Positions 8,344 through 20,694 are shown, counted from the stretch's first letter. The stretch: 64,000 nucleotides of DNA from Peribacillus sp. Bi96 (GCF_918698115.1 NZ_CAKKLV010000007.1:62001-126000); one strand, 5' to 3'. Numbers and translations are program-made. The notes: a model not told the origin generated them from the letters alone.

Positions 8344-10496
8344 TTACGTTCAATCTCTTCCATTACATATGCTTCGATTACATCGCCTTCTTTAAGGTCG
8401 TTGTAATTTTTAATGGTAATACCGCACTCATAGTTGGTTGCCACTTCTTTAACGTCATCCTTAAACCGTTTCAATGCATCGATTTCACCTTCGTAAATGA
8501 CGACACCTTCACGAATTAAGCGAATTCCGCTATCACGTGTAAGTTTTCCTTCAGTAACATATGAACCGGCAATCGTGCCGACTTTAGATACTTTGAAAGT
8601 CGTACGAACTTCAGCCTGACCGATAATTTTTTCTTCGAATTCAGGGTCCAGCATCCCTTTCATAGCCGACTCGATCTCTTCAATCGCTTTGTAGATGATG
8701 CGGTGAAGACGGACATCAACATTTTCTGATTCAGCTGCACGCTTCGCATTCACATCAGGACGGACATTAAATCCGATGACGATAGCATTGGAAGCCGTAG
8801 CAAGGATGATGTCAGACTCTGTAATAGCCCCGACGCCAGTGTGAATGATTTTCACTTTAGCGCCTTCCACTTCTATTTTATTCAGGGAAGCGGCAACTGC
8901 TTCCGCAGAACCTTGAACATCAGCTTTTAGAATGATGTTCAATTCTTTTATTTCCCCTTCTTTCATTTGCTCGAACAATGTATCAAGCGTTACACGGGAT
9001 TTTTCATTACGTTGTGAAGCAAGTTGTCTCTGTGCACGAACTTCACCAACTTGACGTGCCGTTTTCTCATCTTCAAAGACGATGAAACGATCGCCAGCCT
9101 GTGGTACTTCATTCAATCCAGTGATTTCAACCGGTGTTGACGGACCAGCATCCTTAACACGACGACCAAGATCATTAACCAATGCACGAACACGCCCGAA
9201 AGTATTACCGATAACAATCGGATCTCCAACTTTCAACGTTCCGTTTTGAACAAGCAATGTCGCAACGGAACCGCGTCCTTTATCCAAACGAGCTTCGATA
9301 ACCGTTCCATTTGCTTTACGAGACGGATTCGCTTTATACTCCTCCACTTCACTAACAAGCAGAATCATTTCAAGCAAGCTATCGATACCCTCACCTTGTT
9401 TAGCTGAGATTGGTACGAAAATTGTATCCCCGCCCCATGCTTCAGAAACTAAACCATGCTCTGTCAATTCTTGCATGACGCGGTCTGGATTAGCTGCTTC
9501 TTTATCCATCTTATTAACAGCGACGATAATTGGAACTTCTGCTGCTTTAGCATGGTTAATCGCTTCAACCGTTTGAGGCATTACACCATCATCCGCTGCT
9601 ACGACCAGGATTGTGATATCCGTAACCTGAGCTCCACGAGCACGCATCGTTGTAAACGCAGCATGTCCTGGTGTATCAAGGAAAGTGATTTTTTTGTCGT
9701 TAACTTTAACTTGGTAGGCACCGATATGCTGAGTGATTCCGCCAGCTTCGCCTTCTGTTACTTTCGTATGGCGAATAGAATCAAGCAACGTTGTTTTACC
9801 ATGGTCAACGTGGCCCATGATTGTTACTACGGCCGGACGCTCAATCAAATCTTCTGAAGCATCTTCAGTGACTAGTGACTCAAGGTCAGTAAGGTCAACA
9901 CGAATCTCTTCTTCAGCCAATACACCATATTCCGTACAAATCAATTCAATAGCATCTTTATCCAAAGTTTGGTTAATTGTAGCCATCACACCAAGCATAA
10001 AGAGCTTTTTAATAATTTCAGACGGTTCACGGTGAAGTTTTTTACCAAGCTCCATAACAGTCAAAGACTCATAAAACGTAATTTTCTCTGGTAGTTCTCT
10101 TTCTTTACGTTTTGTAACAGGAGCCGCTGGCGCTTGTTGTCTTTGTTTATTATTTTTATTCTTATTATTGCGACCGCGGTTAAACTGCCCAGTCGGTTTT
10201 TTTGTACCTACAGGTTTAACTGGTGGTTTTTTCTTAAGCTTTTCTTTATTGACCGTACTCTTCTCATCTGCTTCTGCTTCGTATTTTGCAACCGTAGCGT
10301 TAGCTTTTGGTTCAGCAGCTTGACTTTTATCTTCGTTTTTAGGTTTAATTGAATCGTTTAATTTATTTACAGTTGAATCGTCTAATGCTGTCATATGATT
10401 TGTTACCTCTATATTCATTTCTTTAAGTTTATTTATTACATCCTTGCTTGAAACGTTCTTTTGTTTTGCATATTCATATACACGCAATTTTGTCAT
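8340..10496 (-). CDS. infB: Translation initiation factor IF-2
   Basis: A 718-aa GTPase that delivers initiator fMet-tRNA to the 30S subunit. The N-terminal part begins with the IF2_N domain ([12 protein letters not shown]) and a Lys/Asn/Gln-rich linker, followed by a second IF2_N module. The G domain starts near residue 225 with [12 protein letters not shown] (G1), DTPGHAAF (G3) and NKMDK (G4). The two C-terminal beta-barrel and fMet-binding domains follow ([21 protein letters not shown]). Start is the ATG at 10496 with GGGGGTGA upstream; the open frame extends 29 codons further into unrelated sequence. Stop codon TGA overlaps ylxP. Confidence 0.98.
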   Translation of the reverse strand: MTKLRVYEYAKQKNVSSKDVINKLKEMNIEVTNHMTALDDSTVNKLNDSIKPKNEDKSQAAEPKANATVAKYEAEADEKSTVNKEKLKKKPPVKPVGTKKPTGQFNRGRNNKNKNNKQRQQAPAAPVTKRKERELPEKITFYESLTVMELGKKLHREPSEIIKKLFMLGVMATINQTLDKDAIELICTEYGVLAEEEIRVDLTDLESLVTEDASEDLIERPAVVTIMGHVDHGKTTLLDSIRHTKVTEGEAGGITQHIGAYQVKVNDKKITFLDTPGHAAFTTMRARGAQVTDITILVVAADDGVMPQTVEAINHAKAAEVPIIVAVNKMDKEAANPDRVMQELTEHGLVSEAWGGDTIFVPISAKQGEGIDSLLEMILLVSEVEEYKANPSRKANGTVIEARLDKGRGSVATLLVQNGTLKVGDPIVIGNTFGRVRALVNDLGRRVKDAGPSTPVEITGLNEVPQAGDRFIVFEDEKTARQVGEVRAQRQLASQRNEKSRVTLDTLFEQMKEGEIKELNIILKADVQGSAEAVAASLNKIEVEGAKVKIIHTGVGAITESDIILATASNAIVIGFNVRPDVNAKRAAESENVDVRLHRIIYKAIEEIESAMKGMLDPEFEEKIIGQAEVRTTFKVSKVGTIAGSYVTEGKLTRDSGIRLIREGVVIYEGEIDALKRFKDDVKEVATNYECGITIKNYNDLKEGDVIEAYVMEEIERK

Positions 10497-10515
10497 ACAT
10501 TCACCCCCGTAAAAT

Positions 10516-10821
10516 TTAATCGAGCAGCGTTCGGAGTTTTTGTGCAAAACCTTCATCCAGAACTGCGACGGCGACTCTAGCATCCTTGCCTATCGCATGG
10601 CCGAGCATTGACCTGCTTTCGACTCTTTTTAAAGGAACCTGATAAAATGCGCACTTATCAGATATTTTTTTTTCAGTGTTTTTTGAAGCGTCCGCGGATA
10701 AAATAACAACTTTGGCATTACCGCTTCTAATCTCTTTAACCACTAATTCTTCACCCGAAATTAGCTTGCGTGCTCGATTGGCCAAACCTAATAGAGACAT
10801 CCATTGTTGTTGTTGGGTCAT
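10516..10821 (-). CDS. ylxQ: YlxQ, L7Ae-type K-turn-binding protein
   Basis: A 101-aa protein of the ribosomal L7Ae/L30e/Gadd45 family, with [18 protein letters not shown] near the N terminus and [17 protein letters not shown] in the middle. B. subtilis YlxQ binds kink-turn RNA in vitro; a cellular target is not settled. It lies 4 nt behind ylxR and 19 nt ahead of infB, inside the nusA-infB operon. Confidence 0.92.
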   Translation of the reverse strand: MTQQQQWMSLLGLANRARKLISGEELVVKEIRSGNAKVVILSADASKNTEKKISDKCAFYQVPLKRVESRSMLGHAIGKDARVAVAVLDEGFAQKLRTLLD

Positions 10822-10825
10822 GGTG

Positions 10826-11101
10826 TTAGTTTTTCTCCTTATTCACTAATTCAAGCAATTGTTCATAAAGGGAAGAATCGATTTGGGTACTAAGGTGATT
10901 AGCCAGCACGTTTTTCTTTTTGGCCAGCTCGATAATATCCCGATCAAGAGTTAAATAAGCTCCCCTTCCCGATTTCTTTCCGGTCGGATCAAGGCTGACT
11001 TCCCCTTCTTTAGATCGAACGATGCGAATGAGTTCTTTCTTCGGCTTCATTTCGCCTGTGGCTACACATTTACGCATCGGGATTTTTTTTCGGCTATTCA
11101 T
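10826..11101 (-). CDS. ylxR: YlxR (DUF448) nucleic-acid-binding protein
   Basis: A 91-aa basic protein with the YlxR signature: [20 protein letters not shown] at about residues 10-29 and GRGAYL near residue 46. The fold is an RNA-binding-like alpha/beta domain. Members in Bacillus have been described as nucleoid-associated regulators and, in other species, as modulators of RNase P. Position between nusA and ylxQ is conserved throughout Firmicutes. Confidence 0.92.
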   Translation of the reverse strand: MNSRKKIPMRKCVATGEMKPKKELIRIVRSKEGEVSLDPTGKKSGRGAYLTLDRDIIELAKKKNVLANHLSTQIDSSLYEQLLELVNKEKN

Positions 11102-11118
11102 CTTTTTTCACCTCTGGA

Positions 11119-12249
11119 TTACTCGTTATCCTCTTCGAATTCATTTTCCTCTTCATTAACATAACTATCTCTGCTTAAAAGGAATTCCTGTTCTTCCACT
11201 GGATAAATACCAGCTTCGCGGGCTTCCGTTTCACTCTTGATATCAATTTTCCAGCCAGTAAGTTTGGCAGCTAAGCGGGCATTTTGCCCCCGCTTACCAA
11301 TTGCTAGTGATAGTTGATAATCAGGGACGATAACAGTCGTCGCTTTTTCTTCTTCTTTTACGATAACTTCAAGGACTTTTGAAGGGCTTAAAGCATTCGC
11401 AACGAAAATGACCGGATTCTCAGACCATTTAACGATATCGATTTTTTCCCCTTTTAATTCATTGACGATGGCCTGAACACGTTGTCCTTTTTGACCTACA
11501 CAGGAACCGACAGGATCGACTTCTTCGTTATCGGAGTGAACGGAGATTTTTGAACGGTCACCTGCTTCGCGGGCAACTGACTTGATTTCAACCGTTCCAT
11601 CAAAAATTTCAGGCACTTCGATTTCGAATAAACGTTTTAAAAGTCCAGGATGTGATCGGGATACAAAAATTTGCGGGCCCTTCGACGTCTTTTCAACTTT
11701 CGTGATGAAAACTTTAATGCGATCATGAGGTTTATACTGTTCATTCGGCATTTGCTCATTCACGGGCAGCAAAGCTTCAATTTTACCTAAGCTTACATAT
11801 ATGAAGCGAGAATCCTGGCGTTGAACGATTCCAGTCATGATATCCTCTTCGCGATCAATGAATTCGGCATAAATGATGCCTCGTTCTGCTTCACGCACCC
11901 TTTGGGTAACGACTTGTTTTGCAGTTTGAGCAGCAATACGGCCGAAATCCTTAGGCGTAACTTCCATTTCGACAACGTCATCTAACTGATAGTTGGGATC
12001 AATTGCTCTTGCTTCTTCAACAGAAATTTCCAAACGTGAATCGAATACCTCGTCAACAACGTCTTTTCTCGCAAATACACGCATAGTTCCTTTACCAAGA
12101 TTCAAGTCGATACGTACATTTTGTGCTTGGTTAAAGTTACGGCGGTATGCCGAAATAAGTGCAGCTTCAATCGCGTCGATCAAAACTTCCCTGGAAATTC
12201 CTTTTTCGTTTTCTAAAATATAGAGAGCATCCAATAACTCATTGCCCAT
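11119..12249 (-). CDS. nusA: Transcription termination/antitermination factor NusA
   Basis: A 376-aa NusA. In order it has the N-terminal RNAP-binding domain (about 1-125), an S1 domain (about 133-200, [23 protein letters not shown]), and KH1/KH2 domains (about 230-345, with [17 protein letters not shown] and [19 protein letters not shown]). An acidic C-terminal tail of E, N and D follows; the C-terminal repeats of E. coli NusA are absent, as usual in Firmicutes. ATG start with AAGGGGG upstream. It lies 42 nt downstream of rimP. Confidence 0.98.
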   Translation of the reverse strand: MGNELLDALYILENEKGISREVLIDAIEAALISAYRRNFNQAQNVRIDLNLGKGTMRVFARKDVVDEVFDSRLEISVEEARAIDPNYQLDDVVEMEVTPKDFGRIAAQTAKQVVTQRVREAERGIIYAEFIDREEDIMTGIVQRQDSRFIYVSLGKIEALLPVNEQMPNEQYKPHDRIKVFITKVEKTSKGPQIFVSRSHPGLLKRLFEIEVPEIFDGTVEIKSVAREAGDRSKISVHSDNEEVDPVGSCVGQKGQRVQAIVNELKGEKIDIVKWSENPVIFVANALSPSKVLEVIVKEEEKATTVIVPDYQLSLAIGKRGQNARLAAKLTGWKIDIKSETEAREAGIYPVEEQEFLLSRDSYVNEEENEFEEDNE

Positions 12250-12291
12250 GGTGATCCCCCTTACGGATATTTAATTAATGATTTGCTTGAC

Positions 12292-12765
12292 TTAAGAGAA
12301 GGTAATCGCCAATCTTGCTTTGGCTACCTTTTCGAATGGTATGACGATCGTTTTCTTTCTTGTCTTGATTCTGACTTCGATTGTCACTTCTTTACCATCG
12401 AAACTGATTAGGATTCCTTCGAATTCTTTTTCATCTAAAATGGGCTCGTATGTTTTTATGTAAACATTTTTACCGATAGCATTAAGGAAATCCTTCTCTT
12501 TTTTCAGAGGCCTTTCAGCTCCGGGTGATGAAACTTCGAGAAAATAATTTTGTGGAATCGGATCAACCTCATCAAGCTTTTCACTGAGTTTTTCACTCAC
12601 ATTTCCGCAATCTTCAATATCTACGCCTGTTTCTTTATCAATGTAAACTCGAAGGAACCAGCTTTTACCTTCCTTCACATACTCCACTTCGACTAATTCA
12701 AGCTGCAATTCCTCAAGAATTGGTAATGCTAATTCCTCTACAACTTCCGTTACCTTTTTACTCAT
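12292..12765 (-). CDS. rimP: Ribosome maturation factor RimP
   Basis: A 157-aa protein needed for 30S subunit maturation. Signatures are [22 protein letters not shown] (about residues 22-43), [18 protein letters not shown] and [20 protein letters not shown], followed by the C-terminal SH3-like domain. ATG start with GGAGGAAACAA. First gene of the rimP-nusA-ylxR-ylxQ-infB-ylxP-rbfA operon. Its promoter should lie in the 12766-12958 gap, where I see no clear consensus. Confidence 0.96.
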   Translation of the reverse strand: MSKKVTEVVEELALPILEELQLELVEVEYVKEGKSWFLRVYIDKETGVDIEDCGNVSEKLSEKLDEVDPIPQNYFLEVSSPGAERPLKKEKDFLNAIGKNVYIKTYEPILDEKEFEGILISFDGKEVTIEVRIKTRKKTIVIPFEKVAKARLAITFS

Positions 12766-12835
12766 TTGTTTCCTCCATACGTGCGTTGTATGCGCTTGGT
12801 TTCGGATTCAAAATTAAATGGTCAATACAACACGA

Positions 12836-12857
12836 AAGAGTGGGTTTCCCCACTCTT
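12836..12857 (-). terminator. Stem-loop, likely polC terminator
   Basis: A perfect 9-bp stem AAGAGTGGG / CCCACTCTT with a 4-nt loop, located between the polC stop codon and rimP. It is followed on the minus strand by TTTCGTG rather than a long T run, so termination may be partial and allow read-through into rimP. Confidence 0.55.
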
Positions 12858-12958
12858 GCCATTGGTTCCTCTTAGTATTTCCAATAAAAATATACCATAA
12901 TCAAGATATTTATGCAAATACCATGTCTGTTTCTTCCTTTTTGACATCCGTATCCACT

Positions 12959-15900
12959 TTAAAATAATGATAACTGATTTTGTTCAGGCAATGACTCCAG
13001 ACACCCTTGTTTATCAAGGTATTCAAGAATGGTCTTCGAAACTTTCCCTCGTTGTTGGAGGTCTTCTTTCGAAAGGAATTCGCCATTCTTGCGTGCGTTG
13101 ACGATATTGATGGCGGCATTCGTTCCAAGACCAGGTATCGAATTGAAAGGCGGAATCAAAGTGTTTCCTTCAATAAGGAATTGGTCAGCACTGGATTTGT
13201 ACAAATCCACTTTAGCAAATGCAAATCCTCGTTCACACATTTCCAAAGCCAGTTCAAGAACTGTCAAAGTATTCTTTTCCTTAGTGGATGCATCCAATCC
13301 TTTTACCATGATTTCTTCCATTTTTGATTTGATCGCTTGCGAACCCCGTGTCATGGCGTCGATTTCGAAATCATCGGCACGTACTGTGAAATAGGCTGCA
13401 TAATACAATAAAGGCAGATGCACTTTAAAATAGGCAATCCGGACAGCCATTAATACGTAAGCTGCAGCATGGGCTTTAGGAAACATGTATTTAATCTTCT
13501 TACATGAATCGATATACCATTCCGGTACCTCATTTTTCCGCATTTCCTCTTCAAATTCCTCAGAAAGCCCTTTCCCTTTACGTACAGATTCCATAATTTT
13601 AAACGCCAGGGAAGGATCGAGTCCTTGATAAATCAAATAGACCATAATATCATCCCGGCAGCCGATAACCTCACTTAATGTACAAATGCGATTGTGAATC
13701 AATTCCTGTGCATTGCTCAACCATACATCCGTACCATGTGATAATCCCGAGATCTGGACAAGCTCGGAAAATGTTGTAGGTTTCGTATCTTCAAGCATTT
13801 GCCTAACGAAACGCGTTCCAAACTCGGGAATGCCGAGTGTACCCGTTTTACACATGATCTGCTCTTCAGTCACTCCTAATGATTCAGTACTGCTGAATAT
13901 TTTCATTACTACTGGATCATCTGTAGGAACTGTCTTTGGATCGATGCCACTCAAATCTTGAAGCATCCGGATTACAGTCGGATCATCGTGACCAAGTATA
14001 TCTAATTTCAAAATATTATCATGAATGGAATGGAAATCAAAATGAGTCGTTTTCCACTCGGAGTTCCTGTCATCAGCAGGGAACTGAATAGGTGTGAAAT
14101 CATAAATATCCATATAATCCGGAACAACGATGATTCCGCCTGGATGCTGTCCTGTTGTCCTTTTCACCCCAGTACAACCGGCAACAAGGCGATCAGTCTC
14201 AGCCCCGCGCATGTGGATGTTATTATCAGCGGAGTATCCTTTTACATACCCATATGCCGTTTTTTCAGCGACTGTACCAATCGTTCCCGCACGGTATACA
14301 TATTCTTCCCCGAATAAGACCTTCGTGTAGTTATGTGCTTTCGGCTGGTATTCACCGGAGAAGTTCAAGTCGATATCGGGAACCTTATCCCCTTTAAAGC
14401 CAAGGAAGGTTTCAAACGGGATATCATGGCCGTCCTTTGTATAAGCAATTCCACAATCGGGACAGTCTTTATCAGGCAGGTCAAACCCGGAACCTACCGA
14501 ACCGTCATTGAAGAATTCCGATTTCTTGCACTTCGGACATACATAATGCGGCGGAAGAGGGTTTACCTCTGTAATTTCAGTCATCGTGGCAACAAAGGAT
14601 GATCCAACAGATCCCCTTGAGCCAACAAGATACCCATCATTCAAAGATTTTTTAACTAGTTTGTGAGAGATTAAATAAATAACAGCAAAACCATGACCAA
14701 TGATGCTTTTCAATTCTTTCTCAAGACGAGCTTCCACGATTTCCGGCAGGTTCTCTCCATAAATCTTCCTCGCCATGCCATAACTCATCTCACGCATCTC
14801 TTCTTCTGCACCTTCAATTTTAGGTGTATATAACTCATCTTTAATTGGCTTGATTTCTTCAATCATATCCGCTACTTTATTCGTGTTGGTTACCACGACC
14901 TCCTTGGCTTTCTCAGAACCAAGGAAGGAGAATTCCCGTAGCATTTCATCAGTAGTCCGGAAATGTACATCAGGAAGCTTATGACGATTAAGCGGGTTTG
15001 CTCCACCTTGTGAGTTCACAAGGATTTTACGGTAAATTTTATCATTAGGGTCCAAATAATGTACATTCCCAGTGGCAACGACAGGCTTATCCAATTTTTC
15101 ACCAAGCTTGACGATATTTGAGATGATCGTTTCTAACGATTTATCATCCCGGACATATTCAAGCTCAATCAAATGCTGATACACTTCCTTCGGATGGATT
15201 TCAAGATAGTCGTAAAATTCGGCGATATCGACGACTTCCTCAAAGCCCTTCTGCATCATCCCTTCAAAAACTTCCCCTTTATCGCATCCCGATCCGACCA
15301 GAATTCCTTCACGATACTTTTTAAGTTGTGAACGGGGTAACCGGGGCACACGATAAAAATAATCCATATGCGATATTGAAACTAATTTAAAAAGGTTTTT
15401 TAAACCAGCCTGTGTTTGCGCGATCAACGTACAATGGGACGGACGGGAGCGTTGGTACGCATTGCCTTTACCCATATTGTCATTAAGCTGATCATGATGG
15501 GTAATGTCTTTTTCCATTGCATCCTTCAGCATCTTCAGCATTAAGTAACCAGTAGCTTCAGCATCATAAATGGCCCTATGATGCTGGGTCAAATCGATAT
15601 CGAACTTTTTACATAATGTATTTAACCGGTGATTTTTAAATTCCGGATAAAGAAAGCGGGCAAGTTCCAATGTATCCAGAACAGGGTTGGATGCTTTGGA
15701 ATATCCCAGGTTTTTATAACCTATATTCAAAAAGCCCATATCGAAGGTTGCGTTGTGGGCAACCAGGATTGCATCTCCTGCCCAAGCCTTGAACTTTTCC
15801 AGCACTTCAGAGACTTCAGGAGCATTCTCTACAAGATCATCTGTTATTCCCGTCAATTCTATCGTCGTATTGGATAATGGATGATGTGGATTCGCGAAGG

Positions 15901-17278
15901 ACTCGAATCGATCAATGATGTCCCCATCACGAATTTTCACTGCTGCAAATTCAATGATCGTATCATAAACGGCTGACAGTCCTGTCGTCTCTACGTCAAA
16001 CACAACATACGTGGCATCTGCCAAAGCAATATGCGCCTCATTATAAACGATGGGCACACCATCATTCACTAGGTTCACTTCGACACCATAAAGGATTTTG
16101 ATGCCATTCTTCTTCCCTGCACTGTAAGCCTCAGGGAATGATTGGGCACCTGCATGATCCGTAATGGCAACAGCCTTATGCCCCCACTTGGCAGCCTGGG
16201 CAACAAGTGCTGAAGTAGGTGTCACTGCATCCATCTGGCTCATTGGGGTATGCATATGCAGTTCTACGCGCTTTTCTCCTTCAGGAGCCTTATCCTGCCT
16301 TCCTTGTTTAGAAATTTCATTTATATCATTAGCGATCATTACCAGATCACGTACGAATGTATCATTTTGGATACTGCCTTGGGCACGTACCCACATCCCT
16401 TTTTTCACACGGGCAAGTATGGCAGCATCTTCTTTATCACGCGAAAACATTTTGACCAATATCGAGCTCGTATAATCGGTGACTTTAAACGTCAATAGGC
16501 TGCGGCCGCTGCGTAACTCACGCACTTCTGCATCAAATACGAAGCCTTCGATCGCAATCCTGCGCTCTTCATCGATAATCTGTTCGATCCGGCGGAAATC
16601 CGCATCTTCTTTAATCGTATAGCCAATTTTAACCGGTCCTTCGTAAACATCGTCGCCGCCTTTTTCCGATTCTTTCTTCTGCATTTCCACCAGGGCAGCA
16701 AGTCCCTTTTCTGCGTCTTCCTTTTGTTTCTCTTCTAAAAACTTCTGGTAATCAGGATTAGAAACCGTTTCCTTCACTTCCGCTTCCAGTGTCAACGGAG
16801 GAAAACCGAATGTTTGGTAGATATTAGAAATGATCCCGGAGTATTTTCGTTTCAGCTGGACGGCCTCGGTATCATTTCGGGCGCTAACGATCAGCTTATA
16901 TCCATTCACTGTTGGCTCTTGTTCATTCAAGAGTGATAACAGGGCCGGAGACATGCCTTCAAGCTCGCCAATGCAGTTTTTCCAATACTCTTTTACCAAT
17001 TGTTCCGTCACTTGCGGATTGGCCACATTCAAGTTGAATGTGACCTTCGCAATATGGGAAAACGTACTTGCTAAATGAGTAGCAAGTCTTGTATGAACAC
17101 TGCAAGGAATTAATGCAGGTATATTAAAGGCAAAATGCCATGTTTTGGACTCCCTCTCGATTGAGAGCTTATCAATTTCGGCACCTATGAAATAATTCAC
17201 AAAGGCATCCTCAGTCAAGTCCATTTGCTGGAGCAAGAGTTGAAATCTCTCTCTACCGCTATTTGGATTTTGATCCAT
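12959..17278 (-). CDS. polC: DNA polymerase III alpha subunit, Gram-positive PolC type
   Basis: The 1439-aa replicative polymerase of low-GC Gram-positives. Domains in order are an N-terminal domain, an OB-fold (about 235-320), and PHP part 1 ([11 protein letters not shown], about residue 333). The inserted DEDD 3'-5' proofreading exonuclease follows (FDVETTGLS at about 426, [21 protein letters not shown]), then PHP part 2, then the polymerase palm with GSRGSVGSS and [12 protein letters not shown] zinc-binding module (CPKCKK ... CPDCG) precedes the catalytic Asp pair. Length matches B. subtilis PolC (1437). ATG start with AGAGAGGG just upstream. Located behind proS as in B. subtilis; acts at the replication fork with the beta clamp. 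Confidence 0.98.
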   Translation of the reverse strand: MDQNPNSGRERFQLLLQQMDLTEDAFVNYFIGAEIDKLSIERESKTWHFAFNIPALIPCSVHTRLATHLASTFSHIAKVTFNLNVANPQVTEQLVKEYWKNCIGELEGMSPALLSLLNEQEPTVNGYKLIVSARNDTEAVQLKRKYSGIISNIYQTFGFPPLTLEAEVKETVSNPDYQKFLEEKQKEDAEKGLAALVEMQKKESEKGGDDVYEGPVKIGYTIKEDADFRRIEQIIDEERRIAIEGFVFDAEVRELRSGRSLLTFKVTDYTSSILVKMFSRDKEDAAILARVKKGMWVRAQGSIQNDTFVRDLVMIANDINEISKQGRQDKAPEGEKRVELHMHTPMSQMDAVTPTSALVAQAAKWGHKAVAITDHAGAQSFPEAYSAGKKNGIKILYGVEVNLVNDGVPIVYNEAHIALADATYVVFDVETTGLSAVYDTIIEFAAVKIRDGDIIDRFESFANPHHPLSNTTIELTGITDDLVENAPEVSEVLEKFKAWAGDAILVAHNATFDMGFLNIGYKNLGYSKASNPVLDTLELARFLYPEFKNHRLNTLCKKFDIDLTQHHRAIYDAEATGYLMLKMLKDAMEKDITHHDQLNDNMGKGNAYQRSRPSHCTLIAQTQAGLKNLFKLVSISHMDYFYRVPRLPRSQLKKYREGILVGSGCDKGEVFEGMMQKGFEEVVDIAEFYDYLEIHPKEVYQHLIELEYVRDDKSLETIISNIVKLGEKLDKPVVATGNVHYLDPNDKIYRKILVNSQGGANPLNRHKLPDVHFRTTDEMLREFSFLGSEKAKEVVVTNTNKVADMIEEIKPIKDELYTPKIEGAEEEMREMSYGMARKIYGENLPEIVEARLEKELKSIIGHGFAVIYLISHKLVKKSLNDGYLVGSRGSVGSSFVATMTEITEVNPLPPHYVCPKCKKSEFFNDGSVGSGFDLPDKDCPDCGIAYTKDGHDIPFETFLGFKGDKVPDIDLNFSGEYQPKAHNYTKVLFGEEYVYRAGTIGTVAEKTAYGYVKGYSADNNIHMRGAETDRLVAGCTGVKRTTGQHPGGIIVVPDYMDIYDFTPIQFPADDRNSEWKTTHFDFHSIHDNILKLDILGHDDPTVIRMLQDLSGIDPKTVPTDDPVVMKIFSSTESLGVTEEQIMCKTGTLGIPEFGTRFVRQMLEDTKPTTFSELVQISGLSHGTDVWLSNAQELIHNRICTLSEVIGCRDDIMVYLIYQGLDPSLAFKIMESVRKGKGLSEEFEEEMRKNEVPEWYIDSCKKIKYMFPKAHAAAYVLMAVRIAYFKVHLPLLYYAAYFTVRADDFEIDAMTRGSQAIKSKMEEIMVKGLDASTKEKNTLTVLELALEMCERGFAFAKVDLYKSSADQFLIEGNTLIPPFNSIPGLGTNAAINIVNARKNGEFLSKEDLQQRGKVSKTILEYLDKQGCLESLPEQNQLSLF

Positions 17279-17347
17279 TCCCTCTCTCCCCTATCTACTA
17301 TCTCTTAAGATATTATTCACTAGCATTTTCGTTTGATATCAGTGGTT

Positions 17348-17376
17348 ATTATATCATATCACGATTGTTTCTCTAG
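17348..17376 (-). promoter_or_regulatory. Candidate extended -10 promoter of polC
   Basis: Minus strand TGATATAAT, a perfect TATAAT with the TGn extension. The -35 region (about 17371-17376) is not a good match. It lies between the proS terminator and the polC start codon. Confidence 0.45.
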
Positions 17377-17390
17377 TATCCAAATCCATG

Positions 17391-17424
17391 AAAAGGAAAG
17401 GCATCATCCAATTGAATGATGCCT
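17391..17424 (-). terminator. Rho-independent terminator after proS
   Basis: Minus strand AGGCATCAT, loop of 8-9 nt, ATGATGCCT then TTCCTTTT. The perfect 9-bp stem starts 19 nt after the proS stop codon. Confidence 0.8.
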
Positions 17425-17442
17425 AATTCCCCTATTATTAAA

Positions 17443-19143
17443 TTATCCCAGTATTTCTTGAAGCTTTTGAGATAGTTCAGCTCTTTCAATTTCAAGAACC
17501 TCACCTGTTTTACGGATCTTCACTTCGACGATTCCCTCAGATGCCTTTTTACCTACCGTTACCCTGACAGGAAGACCGATCAGGTCAGAGTCGGCAAATT
17601 TTACGCCTGCACGTTCTTGACGATCATCCATCAGAACATCCATGCCTTGGGCCTTTAGCTCATTATACAAATCTTCACCAAGGGCAGCCTGGGCTTCATC
17701 CTTCATATTGATTGGAATCAAATGAACTTCGTATGGTGCTAAGTTTGCAGGCCACACCAACCCTTTATCGTCGTTGAATTGTTCAGCTACAGCAGCAAGT
17801 GTGCGGGAAACACCAATTCCATAGCAGCCCATGATCATAGGCTGTGACCGTCCATTCTCATCAAGGAATGTCGCATTCATCGCTTCGGAATATTTAGTTC
17901 CAAGTTTGAACACGTGGCCTACCTCAATCCCTTTGGCAAATTTAATTTTTCCGTTTCCATCAGGTGATGGGTCGCCCTCCCGAATGAAACGAAGATCAAT
18001 ATAATTGGCCACTTTAAAATCGCGTTCTGGATTTACGTTCACATAATGATGATCTTCATCATTTGCACCACAGATTCCATTAACCATCGCTTCGACGGCA
18101 ACATCAGCAATCACTTCTACCTCAGAAGTGACATTGATTGGTCCAAGGGATCCAATCAAACATCCTAAAATTTCTTTCGTCTCGTTTGGATCAGCCAATT
18201 CAACGATTGAAGCGTTATAGAAATTCTTCAACTTGATATCATTGACTTCATGATCGCCTCGTACCAATACAAGCACATTCTTCTCATCCACTTTAAACAA
18301 TAACGATTTGATCAGTTTTTCTGCATCAGTATTTAAGAATGAAGCAACTTCTTCAATCGATTTTTGACCAGGTGTATGAATTTTCTCAAGTGCAATTTGT
18401 GCTTCTTGACTTTTTTCATATTTAACACTTACCGGAGCCATTTCAATATTAGCTGCATAATCGGAAGTATCCGAATAGGCGATCGTATCTTCCCCTATTT
18501 CAGATAGGACCATGAATTCATGTGTATCCTTTCCGCCCATAGCCCCTGAATCGGCAATGACGGCACGGAAGTCCAAGCCACAACGGCTAAAAATGTTTGA
18601 ATACGCCGCATATATTCTTTTATAAACAGCATCAAGGCTTTCTTGATTAGCATGGAAAGAATAAGCATCTTTCATGATGAATTCACGCCCACGCAACAAT
18701 CCAAAACGTGGTCTTTGTTCATCACGGAATTTGGTTTGGATTTGATATACCGTTAAAGGAAGACGCTTGTAGGATTTCACCTCATCACGAACTAAGCTCG
18801 TTATCACTTCTTCATGTGTGGCACCAAGTGCAAATTCACGGTTGTTGCGATCCTTAAGGCGCATCAACTCTGGGCCATAGGTATACCAGCGCCCTGATTC
18901 CTGCCAGAATTCGGCTTGTTGTAAAGCCGGCATCAATAGTTCAACTGCTCCAGCATTCTCCATCTCTTCCCTAACGATCGCTTCTACCTTTTGAAGCACC
19001 TTTTTTCCAAGTGGCATAAAACTATAAACCCCGCTGGAATTTTGTCTCATAAATCCTGCACGCAATAAAAGCTGATGACTTTTGATTTCAGCATCTGCAG
19101 GCACTTCTCTTAATGTAGGGATTAACGTCATACTTTGTTTCAT
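17443..19143 (-). CDS. proS: Prolyl-tRNA synthetase, bacterial type with editing domain
   Basis: A 566-aa class II aminoacyl-tRNA synthetase charging tRNA-Pro. Motif 1 is in the N-terminal part ([18 protein letters not shown]), motif 2 is the [21 protein letters not shown] region at about residues 135-155, and motif 3 is [13 protein letters not shown] near residue 435. Between motifs 2 and 3 sits the about 180-residue INS domain that deacylates Ala-tRNA-Pro. The anticodon-binding domain closes the protein. ATG start with GAGGTG upstream. It follows rseP but has its own promoter and a long leader; no T-box is recognisable. Confidence 0.98.
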   Translation of the reverse strand: MKQSMTLIPTLREVPADAEIKSHQLLLRAGFMRQNSSGVYSFMPLGKKVLQKVEAIVREEMENAGAVELLMPALQQAEFWQESGRWYTYGPELMRLKDRNNREFALGATHEEVITSLVRDEVKSYKRLPLTVYQIQTKFRDEQRPRFGLLRGREFIMKDAYSFHANQESLDAVYKRIYAAYSNIFSRCGLDFRAVIADSGAMGGKDTHEFMVLSEIGEDTIAYSDTSDYAANIEMAPVSVKYEKSQEAQIALEKIHTPGQKSIEEVASFLNTDAEKLIKSLLFKVDEKNVLVLVRGDHEVNDIKLKNFYNASIVELADPNETKEILGCLIGSLGPINVTSEVEVIADVAVEAMVNGICGANDEDHHYVNVNPERDFKVANYIDLRFIREGDPSPDGNGKIKFAKGIEVGHVFKLGTKYSEAMNATFLDENGRSQPMIMGCYGIGVSRTLAAVAEQFNDDKGLVWPANLAPYEVHLIPINMKDEAQAALGEDLYNELKAQGMDVLMDDRQERAGVKFADSDLIGLPVRVTVGKKASEGIVEVKIRKTGEVLEIERAELSQKLQEILG

Positions 19144-19280
19144 ATCTGCACCTCTTCAATAATTCCTTTAAATTAAACTGTGACTACGGTAAAAATCGTA
19201 CCGCAGAATGGATATGATCATATCAATACATAAAAGTCTTTCTTCGTAATTCAGAAAAGCTGTTATTATACTCATTATCG

Positions 19281-19309
19281 ATTATACTTACGATTTCCCT
19301 AGAAAACAA
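19281..19309 (-). promoter_or_regulatory. SigA-type promoter of proS
   Basis: Minus strand TTGTTT, 17-nt spacer, TATAAT, about 137 nt upstream of the proS ATG. The long leader between them carries two small dyads: GATATGATCATATC at 19211-19224 and CGGTA/TACCG at 19187-19203. Confidence 0.65.
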
Positions 19310-19371
19310 ACTATTTCCCTGAAACAGTTAAAAAACTAAGGAAATACTAGTCATTCTTAAAATAAGAAACA

Positions 19372-19393
19372 GCCAACAGATAAATCTGCTGGC
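19372..19393 (-). terminator. Stem-loop terminator after rseP
   Basis: GCCAGCAGAT / ATCTGTTGGC on the minus strand: a 10-bp stem with one G-T pair and a 2-nt loop in the 22-nt dyad. TGTTTCTT follows on the minus strand and CTGTTTTTTCTT on the plus strand, so it could work in both directions. It lies 26 nt after the rseP stop codon. Confidence 0.8.
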
Positions 19394-19418
19394 CTGTTTT
19401 TTCTTACCCAAGAAAGTC

Positions 19419-20687
19419 TCACAAGAAGAATCGCTGGATATCATTCCATGTAACGACGATCATCAATAGCATCAGTAAAGCAAAACCGATGAAGTGAACC
19501 ATTCCTTCTTTTTGGCGGTCGATTGGTTTTCCTCTTAAGAATTCGACAACAAAGAATAACAGTCTTCCTCCATCCAATGCCGGTAGCGGCAGCAAGTTCA
19601 TGATTCCCAGGTTAATGCTGAGAAGCCCTGCCCATTTCATCAATGTGAATATACCTTGTTTCGCTACTTCTTCAGTGGATTTATATATTCCTACAGGACC
19701 AGATAGACTATCTATCGTAAATCCGCCCGTTACGAGATCTCCAAGGATGATGAAGATTTGTTTTGTCCAGAAATATGTTTCTGTAAAACCGTATTGAATA
19801 GCTTTAATCGGTGCTTTTTCAACAGGAGGGTACACACCGATAATTCCAATCTTCTTACCTTCCCTTTCCACTTCTTGTGGAACGACCGGCACTTCTAATG
19901 TTTTCCCATCCCTATCAACGACAAACTCGATCTCTTGCCCAGGGTGCTTTTGGATACTTTCCTGAACATCTCCCCAAGATGAGACTTCCGTCCCTTCAAT
20001 GGATTGAATGACATCCCCCGATTTTAACCCGGCGTTTACTGCCGAACCATCTGCAGTCAGTTCACCAAGTTTCGCTTCATCCACCACGACTCCTTGAAAC
20101 AAGGCGATTAAAACAAAAATGACAAAAGCCAAAACAAAGTTCATTGCAGGTCCTGCTACAATCGTAAGGAAGCGATGCCCAAGCGATTTAGAGGCAAATT
20201 GCCGGTCAAATGGAGCAATCTGATTCTCCACACCATTTTCAACGATTACCGCTTCTTTATGAATGGCAAACGTCTTTAATGTATCTTCCTCACCCTCTTC
20301 ATAACCGGTTAGGATAAGTTTATGATCAAGATTGATCACTTCAACTTCAACAAGACGAATATCAGGATATTTATCTTTATTGTTCAAAATGATTTTTGTA
20401 ACATTCTCATCATGATCAAACATTAATCCCACACGATACCCGGGCTTCAGTTCGATATTTTCTGCGTCTTCACCAGCCATACGCACGTACCCGCCCAGAG
20501 GAAGCAATCGAATCGTATAAACGGTTTCCTTCTTTTTATACGTGAATACTTTTGGTCCGAAACCGATTGCGAACTCCCGGCATAAAATCCCAGCACGCTT
20601 TGCAAACACTAAGTGTCCAAGCTCATGGAAAAATACAAGAGCGCCAAAAATGATGATGAACGCTATAATCGTTTCTAAAGTCTGCAT
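19419..20687 (-). CDS. rseP: Site-2-type intramembrane zinc protease RseP/RasP
   Basis: A 422-aa polytopic membrane protease of family M50. HELGH (residues 21-25) in the first transmembrane segment provides the zinc ligands and catalytic Glu, and the third ligand is in NLLPLPALDGGRLL near residue 371. A PDZ domain lies at about 195-275 between transmembrane segments 2 and 3. The B. subtilis orthologue RasP cleaves anti-sigma factors such as RsiW and clears signal-peptide remnants. The dxr stop codon lies 8 nt upstream. ATG start with AGGTGAC 6 nt upstream. Confidence 0.96.
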   Translation of the reverse strand: MQTLETIIAFIIIFGALVFFHELGHLVFAKRAGILCREFAIGFGPKVFTYKKKETVYTIRLLPLGGYVRMAGEDAENIELKPGYRVGLMFDHDENVTKIILNNKDKYPDIRLVEVEVINLDHKLILTGYEEGEEDTLKTFAIHKEAVIVENGVENQIAPFDRQFASKSLGHRFLTIVAGPAMNFVLAFVIFVLIALFQGVVVDEAKLGELTADGSAVNAGLKSGDVIQSIEGTEVSSWGDVQESIQKHPGQEIEFVVDRDGKTLEVPVVPQEVEREGKKIGIIGVYPPVEKAPIKAIQYGFTETYFWTKQIFIILGDLVTGGFTIDSLSGPVGIYKSTEEVAKQGIFTLMKWAGLLSINLGIMNLLPLPALDGGRLLFFVVEFLRGKPIDRQKEGMVHFIGFALLMLLMIVVTWNDIQRFFL

Positions 20688-20694
20688 GTTCCGG

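Noticed and set aside
19144-19418. T-box riboswitch ahead of proS
   Set aside because: The conserved T-box sequence (AGGGTGGNACCGCG) and an associated terminator in the proS leader are not present; the only terminator there belongs to rseP.
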